Source: Mnemiopsis leidyi
Taxonomy: Eukaryota > Ctenophora > Tentaculata > Lobata > Bolinopsidae
Length of the DNA: 24,229 nt
Assembly (NCBI GenBank): GCA_000226015.1
Contig: JH153380.1
Span: 146,195 to 170,423, forward strand
Reading direction: 5' to 3'
The notes under the pieces are model-generated. The model had not been told where the DNA came from. It saw only the letters and a list, made by a program, of their open reading frames with translations, and ran no database searches. Every line of letters starts with the position of its first letter. Position 1 is the first letter of the stretch. Shown piece after piece: positions 16,945 through 24,229 of the stretch. The translations under genes and the position numbers were made by a program.

Positions 16945-19162
16945 TATAGACCTGAGCTAGGCAATGACATCAGTATACCGACATTGAGTAGTGTGAAACA
17001 TTAAACAAGTACATCTAGTGAGCGCAAGTCAATTATATATATATAAGGAATTATTTCGTCTTCGTTTTAACTTTGTGAGCAAGTAAAGAAAAGCAGTGAT
17101 GTGGAAATTCAAAATGATCATAAATATTTTGGAATTTTAAACATTGAATAAAATAGCGATCCAACACAAGCATCACAATAATTGTATCCGCTAGAATAGA
17201 TGTCAGAATTCTTGGCGAAAAATCGGAAGTTTTTGTATTTCACATGACATGTGTCGGACAATGCTGGCTACTGTAGGAAATACTTCCCCAAGAATTTTGA
17301 CGTCTATACGGAACGCTTCCCGTGAGCCATTGAGACGAGAGGTGACTCTCAAATTTATTCGATATGTGACAGCGAAGGACCTATTAGAAGTAAGATACGA
17401 CAAATAAACGTGGAGTCAGCCTCAATTGTCAAAATTTGCAGCGCCTCCAAACAAGTAGCGTTCTTCTCAGAATTGAATTCTACAACTTTTCAGAAACGGA
17501 TGATGAATATTATGAATGATGAATATATATTGCAACATTTGCCACTAAAGAACGTATAACTAACAAAAATTTGAATAAGCATCAAATCACGTTGTCAAAA
17601 TTGAAGACAAAAATATTTTGGTCATGTACGCTCTGCTTGTGCTGTGTATTTCAGCAATATTTATTTAGTATGCGTCCGGATTTGACCAAAAATTAACTGG
17701 ATGATTTTATAAGACAAAAATCAATTTGATTCAAAATCACTATCGTTTAACCATAACAATAATACATATATGAATCGATCTGGACCAAATGATATCGTTA
17801 TGTATTAATTAATTTTAGTTTTCAATTTCAATTTTCGTTTTCTTGGGTGGCAAGATGTTTATAAATCTACCGTTGACTTTCTGCAACCCGAAGTTTATAG
17901 ATTTTCCTATATTACAGTCTTTTTATCTTTTACATTTCGAAGGCAAAGCTTAATCTTCTACAAAGCTGACTGAGTGGAGACATTTCTTTAACCCCTTTTA
18001 ATTTTGGAAATAATATTAATTTAAAGAGCCACTAACATGAGAGTTACAAGAAATAAAATTTCGTGAAAAACTGGAAAAATGTTTCATTCAACGTCCCTAA
18101 TTAATCCCTGTAATGTCTTGGTCAAACAAAGTGTACACAAACTCCTGCGTAAATTCCAACTCTCTGTTACACTGGGCAGGAGCCAGGCGGTTATGATATA
18201 TGATGCCCTTTCATCTACATGATAAACTCGACGAAGTAAGGAAGTAAGTAAATGCACAATACGAAGAAGACATAAATTGATCAAGAGACAAATCGCATTA
18301 CATTAGAAACTCAACAGCAGCGCAATATATGTATAACGATACTCGATGTTCAATTAACAAATTTGCAAATGTTACAGGGGTTACTAAAATAATGTCCGCT
18401 ATTTAGTGATTCTAGGTTTGCAAAGTAGAAGTTTGATGGACCCTTATCTTGTTCCAACACACTACTTTCGTCAATCATTCTATTCTACCCGATTCAGTAA
18501 AAAGTGGGCTCAGTTGTTTTAAAACTTTGAATTTGAAAGTTTGTACCTCGAACGATTGGTAGTGGCATTCCAAACACTGAAGTAAAGACTTATTTCAGAT
18601 TATCCCGGGCGCTGTATTTGAATGAGGGTCATTTAATGTCGCACTTTACCTTTGCTTTAAACGTTATTATAACTTTATAAGAACTGTTTGATTGAAAATT
18701 CTTCATAAACTGCATTTTTTATAACAACTTCTATTATGAACTGCTATTAACTAATGATTCAAATCACACGTTAAAATTATAAGCAAAGTATTGATTTTAA
18801 TAATACACCAAATAATTTAACAATTCAAGAACGACAACTAAATATTTATCGGGCAGTGAACTAGGCTAGGTATGAGGTTCTCCTCTTAATCCGGAGCTGA
18901 GCCTGCCTGCTAAGTGATCTTTCTTGATAATGAAGCAATATTATTTTTTCAACAAGTATTTTGAGAATATATCCTTAACTCTCAAAAAGTTCTGAAAATT
19001 CAATACTCTGTATTAACATAGGAGAATTTTCATTCAAACTGTTTATGCTTGCCCGCAATCATCCAGGAAAACGAGCCATAGACATGTATTTACACTATTA
19101 TATTCCAGTATAGCAGTACATCATGTATCTGATATTTTTAATGTCACTGAACATAAAAAATG
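16945..19162. other. Spacer between the CH gene and the right-hand gene pair
   Basis: No convincing gene. It contains an inverted-repeat element at 17192-17311, a (ta)n run near 17035, and duplicated 'atgatgaatat' at about 17500-17525. A minus-strand open frame at 17203-17403 overlaps the inverted repeat and is probably part of it. Confidence 0.45.
17192..17311. repeat. Inverted-repeat element sharing a core with 1437-1462
   Basis: ATAGATGTCAGAATTCTTGG (left, about 17195-17214) matches at 18 of 20 positions the inverse of the right end (about 17290-17309). The same core, GACATCAGAATTCTTGGGGA, occurs on the plus strand at 1439. This indicates a dispersed repeat family in this genome. The size fits a small MITE or a pair of nested copies. 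Confidence 0.55.
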
Positions 19163-20626
19163 TTACTGAAGTGATTCAAAATCATCCAAATCAGCTTGAC
19201 TCTGAGTACCCCCTTCTGCTTCATCCGGTGATGGGGTGAAACAAAACCCCCCAACTGAAATTCCAGGGACTTCCTGAATCTCCTGAACAGGGCTGTGTAT
19301 TAACTTTCTGCGCTTAACACCTGGCTCACGCTGGACAGTGTCCAGGTCTGCAATGATTCGAGGCTCTTGAAGGCCAAACTGACGGGATGTGTTGAGAATC
19401 GATTCCTGTAAAGTCTCCATTGTATCGTAGGGTAACAACTCTTTAACTTTGTCCTTGAAATCATTGTTCTGACTTAGTTCGACGATTTCGGATATTCCAC
19501 GCGCTAAATTTCTACTGGCTGTCACAAGATCAACTGTCGTACTGCTAGAACCAGCCGCCTTGCCGAGGAGTTGGGCTACGGATGTCTTGAAGGATGCCTG
19601 ATACTTGTTGAAGACCTGGAAACATGTGTCATGTAAGAGGGACATTATCTGGTGGATGTTCTTCCTGGAGACTGGACACTCAAATATAAGGATAAGGTGA
19701 GTCTTATTGTCTGACATACAGGGCCATTTCTGGACCAACTTATTGAACTGCTCATAAAACTCGGTGTCTGATAAGTATAGGATGGGAACACTACCAGGTC
19801 CCAATATCGTGAGTGTTCCTTTGAACCGTCTATCAACACATGAACCACTGTCACTCCCATGACACTGGCGTGTGCAGATTCTGACCTTCATTTTATAGTC
19901 CTGAAGGGTAATTTCTCGGGGTTTGGTCGATTGAATCCTACATGACTGGCAAGCCCGACACACTTTAACGTGCACAGCACCATTTGTGCGGGTCAGATCT
20001 GAATTGCCTGCTTTGGCATATCGAGGAAAAAAATAACGGGGTCCATGTTCGAATCTCATGTCAATGACAAGATTTTCCCGACATCCAATGTTTAACCTAG
20101 TCAGAAAATAGCACATTAATTCTTTCACTTCAGTTGGTTTTATGTCATATCTGAAGTGAATATTTATGTAAAAGACAGAAGTTTTGGAAATAACTCTGGA
20201 TAAAGCTGGTTGTTCATCAACTAAGACTCCACGAGGAGTCACCCAAAGCTTGTGGTAATGTCTGATGTTTGAAGAAAGAGAGCCATGTATCATGAGGGAA
20301 GGAGAGGTTACACTGACGTCTAGAAAAGGATGCAACACGTGACACTCGGCAAATACTTCATCTAATTTGTGTTTCTTCATGTGAGAAGTCGAATTTGAGA
20401 TGGCAAGACAAAGGTCAAAACATTCTTCTGGGGAGTGGGGTGATTCTGCGCCAAATGCAAGTCCCAGATGAGCAGGCAGATCTCCACCACACCACTCAAC
20501 AGTGAGATAGTTCATCAGCTTGTACAAACTTTTGAAAAGCAAGTTGGCATCTGTAGGTGGAGGTGGGGGGAAGTGAAATGGCCCTTCTTTAATTCTTTGA
20601 GCTGAGAAGGGGATAGATTCCGACAT
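19163..20626 (-). CDS. 487-residue protein, tentatively TOPOVIBL/TOP6BL-like
   Basis: One uninterrupted frame of 487 codons. A CACATTTCAG acceptor lies 4 nt before the ATG, so the mRNA 5' end is probably supplied by splicing. Visible features: a Pro run (20-24), a mixed alpha/beta central region, a Cys cluster (C223-x2-C226-x2-C229, then C251, C255, C263), a helical region 325-415, a basic KRRKL stretch near 438-442 that could be a nuclear signal, and an acidic C-terminus (ADLDDFESLQ). The helical block pattern 'A-S-x2-L-x3-I-S-x-I-V-x2-S-x4-F...L-x3-DT-x-E' resembles what I remember of vertebrate TOPOVIBL (C11orf80), the meiotic partner of SPO11. The length is somewhat shorter than the mammalian protein. 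The gene is sure; the identity is a hypothesis from memory. Confidence 0.6.
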   Translation of the reverse strand: MSESIPFSAQRIKEGPFHFPPPPPTDANLLFKSLYKLMNYLTVEWCGGDLPAHLGLAFGAESPHSPEECFDLCLAISNSTSHMKKHKLDEVFAECHVLHPFLDVSVTSPSLMIHGSLSSNIRHYHKLWVTPRGVLVDEQPALSRVISKTSVFYINIHFRYDIKPTEVKELMCYFLTRLNIGCRENLVIDMRFEHGPRYFFPRYAKAGNSDLTRTNGAVHVKVCRACQSCRIQSTKPREITLQDYKMKVRICTRQCHGSDSGSCVDRRFKGTLTILGPGSVPILYLSDTEFYEQFNKLVQKWPCMSDNKTHLILIFECPVSRKNIHQIMSLLHDTCFQVFNKYQASFKTSVAQLLGKAAGSSSTTVDLVTASRNLARGISEIVELSQNNDFKDKVKELLPYDTMETLQESILNTSRQFGLQEPRIIADLDTVQREPGVKRRKLIHSPVQEIQEVPGISVGGFCFTPSPDEAEGGTQSQADLDDFESLQ

Positions 20627-20914
20627 ATTTCTGAAATGTGGTAAAAAGTCAAACGATCAAATAATTTAATTTATAATCAAGATTAGTAGGGTTTTAGTTA
20701 TAGGGTGATAATGAAGCAAAAGCATTGTTATTATTTCGACCCACTCGAGTTGAATACAATCATTATCAAATGTTATTTTGACAAATGCAAGCATTAAATA
20801 AAAAATATTTTAACAACAAATAAACCATCTGATGAAGGTTATTTATAAATATGCTACTATTAGTGTTACAAGATGAAATAAACATTATATCAAGATCTAA
20901 AATTAAAGCTATAT
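20627..20914. other. Short intergenic spacer of the minus-strand gene pair
   Basis: AT-rich 288 bp between the upstream gene's stop and the downstream gene's ATG. It ends, on the minus strand, in a pyrimidine-containing TTTTTACCACATTTCAG. No canonical AATAAA for the upstream gene was seen on the minus strand. Confidence 0.5.
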
Positions 20915-21508
20915 TTATACAAGAGGATTTTTTGATTCTTCAAACTGATCAATGTCTGAGTGAACAATGCCAATTTTAGCGTCAGCATAAATCTTGTTTG
21001 TAGAAAATTCTTGTGGAGAACTAGCTTCACAATCACGTCCAATGTGTTGTGCAATGTGCTGGAGAGCATTTTTTGCATCTTCAACGAGTTCCTCCATTTC
21101 AGAGTCTGAAACTTGTACAGTTCCACAAACCATAGTGCATTTTTTGTATTCCTCAAGCAGGATCTCAATAATCTGGTAAACTTCTTCATGAAGGTCAAAC
21201 AATAGCCCATGGGGAATGGCGGTTCTTGCTCTAAAAACTGCTGAGGATTCTAGCAATGCTTGGTGAATATTAGGACTGTAGCCTGTTGCAGAACTCTGGC
21301 TGTTTTTCTCCATTTGGTACTTAGTCATTGGGCCATCTAAATCACCCCTTGCAAGATTCATTGAAGGATGCTTTAGAGGATCAACCACATCCTCTGTATT
21401 CTTATGAACAGGATTTACACCTAAAATCTTGTTAAGAGTCTTTCTATCAATTGTTGCCATACCGGGGATGACTGATTTCCTTGCTGCTTGGTTGCTGGGT
21501 ACTTCCAT
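20915..21508 (-). CDS. 197-residue unrecognised helical protein
   Basis: One uninterrupted frame from the ATG at 21508 to the stop at 20915. A possible acceptor (CTGTAG) lies 10 nt before the ATG. The first 80 residues are Asn/Ser/Lys-rich and probably flexible. Residues about 80-125 form an amphipathic helix-rich core (NIHQALLESSAVFRARTAIP, then LLFDLHEEVYQIIEILLEEY). Residues 134-160 form another acidic helix (SEMEELVEDAKNALQHIAQH). There is no signal peptide, transmembrane segment or known catalytic motif. It lies 288 bp upstream of the 487-residue gene on the same strand, so co-transcription is possible. I do not recognise the family. Confidence 0.75.
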   Translation of the reverse strand: MEVPSNQAARKSVIPGMATIDRKTLNKILGVNPVHKNTEDVVDPLKHPSMNLARGDLDGPMTKYQMEKNSQSSATGYSPNIHQALLESSAVFRARTAIPHGLLFDLHEEVYQIIEILLEEYKKCTMVCGTVQVSDSEMEELVEDAKNALQHIAQHIGRDCEASSPQEFSTNKIYADAKIGIVHSDIDQFEESKNPLV

Positions 21509-22389
21509 TGATGAGATTCTACAGTGCAGTTGTGAAGTGTGAGTGGTGTAAGTAGTGAATGTATGATAAAATGGGAAAATTATAACTAATCAAAGTGAAA
21601 ATTCTCCACTCTATATACATGACCTTAGTCTAAAAGTTGCACCCAGGTTTAGTAGCCTACTGAAAATAATCCCATTAAAATATAGTGAAACCCATATTTT
21701 ACGTGCCCATATTCATGGGTCCCTAAATTTACCAGGCCTGTAACCATTCCCCTTGAAAATTTGTCAATATTTTTGCAGGTGACATGTCAAAGCTTGTTAA
21801 CCCAGAGCTGTTAGAATATACAACACCTACTGTACCCTATCAAAACATTTTGTACTGTCCTTTTGACAATACACCAGATGTTTGACACCAGTCCAGCACC
21901 TAATCATCATCCTGTATCAGCATGATGTTACTGCATGCGTAGATTCAACAACTGGGCCACAGGGATGGGATCTGGGGCACCAAACAGCTGAAGTTAAACA
22001 CATTATCACTATGCTTGTAGCATGATAATATGTTAGCATAACCACAGCATAAGGTACACGATTAAATGACTGTCCTTGAGATCCCTAGGTCAAGAGGTAA
22101 CTTGCATAATGTCTAATTAATTCTTTCGGTTCTGAATTCCTCAAGCAGAAGTTTGGGTTATACATCTGAATTCCAATGGCATCTTGGCGGCACTCTCATG
22201 TCACTCTAGAGGCGTTCTTGCAACCAAGCCAGTCTTGGTTCATAGACTAGCTTGTATTTGCACACTTTTGCCGACACAAGCTGTGCAGACACTCCTAGAG
22301 TCCTAGAATCAGTGATTCTTGCAAGATATTGACTCAGGTGAAGTTGCCAAATTAAGCATAAAGCAAAAACTATGATATTATCAATCAAT
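21509..22389. other. No gene supported
   Basis: Spacer upstream of the minus-strand gene pair, probably including its promoter. A short open frame at 22206-22388 on the minus strand has no supporting feature. No repeat structure was recognised. Confidence 0.45.
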
Positions 22390-22607
22390 CAAAAGGTGAC
22401 GCCAGACTTTTGGGCAGTGCCCAGCTTCACTGCTTCAATTAAATCTGTCTTTAAGAAAGGAAATAATTAGTGTATAGACAACTACTTACCAGTTTCTATC
22501 TTGCCAGTTTTTGGAAAACTATTTGAAAAAATTCATATAGTATAGTCAACTACTTACCAGTTTCTATCTTACCAGTTTTTGGAAAACTAATTGAAACAAG
22601 ACTTGCG
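22390..22607 (+). pseudogene. Degenerate LINE-type reverse transcriptase fragment with 68-bp duplication
   Basis: Plus-strand frames show the conserved non-LTR reverse-transcriptase entry block: IKSVFKKGNN, a stop, then DNYLPVSILPVFGKLFEK. This corresponds to 'I-x-P-x-FKKG...NYRPISLLPVxSKxxE' of LINE elements. The second half is repeated: copy 22472-22539 and copy 22540-22607 agree over about 57 bp. The period of 68 is not a multiple of three, so the copies lie in different frames. The in-frame stop and the absence of other motifs mark a dead remnant. Confidence 0.7.
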
Positions 22608-23316
22608 GCCGCTTTCATTGTGTCAGGCGACCGCTGAATTTCCCGTGTCATGCCATTGCTTATTGTTATTACAGTTCACGGAATGAGGAATAATTAATAA
22701 AAATACGCAACAGGCAACTCGCATTTCGCAAACCTCTAACCAGACGTCATTTCGGTCAATTTCATTATTCTGCAAGTGTTAAACGTGCGAATTAATGCAG
22801 CCGTTCGATGCAAAATTTGAAAACTGCACACTGCACGCGCAAAGTTTGAACACAATAGCGCATTTCTTTCATTGTTTGTTTCAAATATCTTGAGTCTGCA
22901 TAACGTCGCCATTATTGAATTGTATATGCGACCTTTATTTGTACAACGTTCATGTGTTTTTACAAATGGTGTGGATAAGTCGTTAATTAAAATTGTCCGG
23001 CTGAACGTTTAAAATCGTGTGACATTCATCTTTCAATCTAGGCTAGGTAATCTGTCATTCAAGACAAATTACTCAATAAAACTTCAGTTTAAAAGAATTT
23101 TGATGGTATCTCTTGATTGATGGTACATCTTGTTGCGATTGTTGCATGATTAGAACAAATAATTGAGGCAATCATGTATGTTAGTCTCTGATACTTAATG
23201 ATAGAAGATCTAACCTCATACCTCCCCTAGGATGTCTAGGATCAATCCCGCTCAATTATAGTTACCAGCTTATTCTCATTTGGTAGTTTGATTTAGTTTT
23301 ACAGTGATAGCAGGAA
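22608..23316. other. No gene supported; possible leader of the retroelement
   Basis: No exon seen. The stretch before 23317 may include the 5' untranslated region or LTR of the retroelement, but I could not identify LTR ends or a primer-binding site, and the second LTR would lie outside the window. Confidence 0.35.
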
Positions 23317-24229
23317 ATGTCAGAGCAGAAAAATCATGGACCTCCAATCCCAAGGTTGGAGAGCAGCTACCTTATGTTCAAGAAAGAAGTGAGTTTGTGG
23401 TCGGTAACCACAACAGTTGAAAGAAGAGACAAGCTGGAACCATAATATTCTCTCTCCCAGATAAAGCTAAGGCTGAGGCCTTAGAGATTCCACTCGCTGA
23501 ACTGCAGGATGGGAGGACATTTGAAGTGGATGGAGAAAACAAAACTATGAGCGGGATTGAATGTCTTTTGGAAGTGTTGGAAGATCTACCTTGAGGACAT
23601 CGCTAAAGAAAAGTTCAAATGCTACGACGCATTTAGAAGACTGACTCGACCTGAGAACCAGTCAATCAGGGATTTTACCTTGGAATTTGAAAAGGCTGTG
23701 AAACGCCTAGATGAGCACGAGATCAAATTACCCTCAGCTGTACTAGCATATGAGTTGCTACGTAGCGCAAATGTATCTGAGTATCAATATTCAGTTGCAG
23801 TTGCTATTGTCGGTGAGCTTAACTATGAAAATATGAGGGACACTGTAAGGAAGATAACAGAACTTCCAAGACCTCAGAAATCTCCTGTTGAAACACAAAT
23901 AAAAATTGTGAAAGAGGAGGATAGTTATTTTGTTGATCATCAGGAAGAGTTTAACTCAATTGAAAATGATGTTTGTCAAGAGGTGTATTACAATCAGTTC
24001 AATCGTGGTCGATCAAGATATCGACAACCTAGGAGAGGATACCGTAATTACAGTTCCAATGGAAGAGGCAATTGCCAGAGGAACCCTGAAGGACAGAAAA
24101 GACCAGGAAAGAAGACAAATCCAAGAGACCCAAATGGACACATCATGCCTTGTAGAGTGTGTAAGTCTATCTACCACTTTGCTGATCAGTGTCCAGATGC
24201 CTCTCATCAAGCTACTTTCTACAATGAAA
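23317..24229 (+). pseudogene. LTR-retrotransposon gag with zinc knuckle, frame-disrupted, cut by window end
   Basis: The frame starts with ATG at 23317 and stops at 23443-23445. Gag-like sequence continues in another frame (about 23436-23594), then returns to the first frame, which is open from 23551 to the window end. Two compensating frame changes therefore lie near 23440 and 23585. The long segment includes capsid-like helices, a basic Arg/Gly-rich stretch (about 24000-24110) and a CCHC zinc knuckle, C-x2-C-x4-H-x4-C, at 24151-24192, the nucleic-acid-binding motif of nucleocapsids. Protease and polymerase would lie beyond the window. The gag resembles Gypsy-type elements common in invertebrates. 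Sequencing error at the two sites cannot be excluded. Confidence 0.75.

Noticed and set aside
17203..17403. 66-codon minus-strand frame
   Set aside because: It lies on the inverted-repeat element; the coding look is best explained by repeat content.
18547..18568. ATG-led mini-exon (MPLPIVR) with GTACAA donor
   Set aside because: Phase 1 and a weak donor, so not compatible with the CH gene.

Overview
The window looks like intron-rich, AT-rich DNA from an animal. It carries GT-AG introns, a nested class A GPCR, a calponin-homology (CH) actin-binding gene, retroelement debris and one assembly gap of ten Ns (11133-11142). The lineage is not fixed by the sequence. A marine invertebrate fits the very divergent GPCR, the gag-type retroelement and the splice acceptors close to start codons, but this is inference.

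Layout. Most of positions 950-16944 is one minus-strand gene. I rebuilt ten shared coding exons (950-1135 back to 8072-8250) from splice sites and reading phase, and all junctions are phase-consistent. They encode tandem CH domains (CH1 in 5653-8250, CH2 in 4216-5502) followed by an acidic, Ser/Thr-rich tail that runs off the reconstruction at 950. Upstream lie five candidate alternative first exons (9649-9791, 12783-12823, 15074-15138, 16632-16711, 16877-16944). Each has its own ATG and ends in phase 2, as the CH1 exon requires. The one nearest the body has a CRE/E-box cluster just upstream. A separate candidate terminal exon at 15742-15886 could join the two most distal first exons to make a roughly 70-residue protein.

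A single-exon GPCR gene (1989-3026, plus) is nested on the opposite strand in the intron between the last two tail exons. Its N-terminus carries an exact-length 48-bp duplication that doubles its glycosylation sites.

On the right, two uninterrupted minus-strand genes lie head to tail. An unrecognised 197-residue protein (20915-21508) is followed by a 487-residue protein (19163-20626) that I tentatively compare with the meiotic topoisomerase VI B-like subunit. The second has a clear splice acceptor 4 nt before its ATG. The right edge holds a degenerate LINE reverse-transcriptase fragment (about 22390-22607) and a frame-disrupted LTR-retrotransposon gag with a zinc knuckle (23317 to the window end).

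The introns and spacers are rich in short tandem duplications, hairpins and a terminal-inverted-repeat element. No rRNA, tRNA or CRISPR array was seen.
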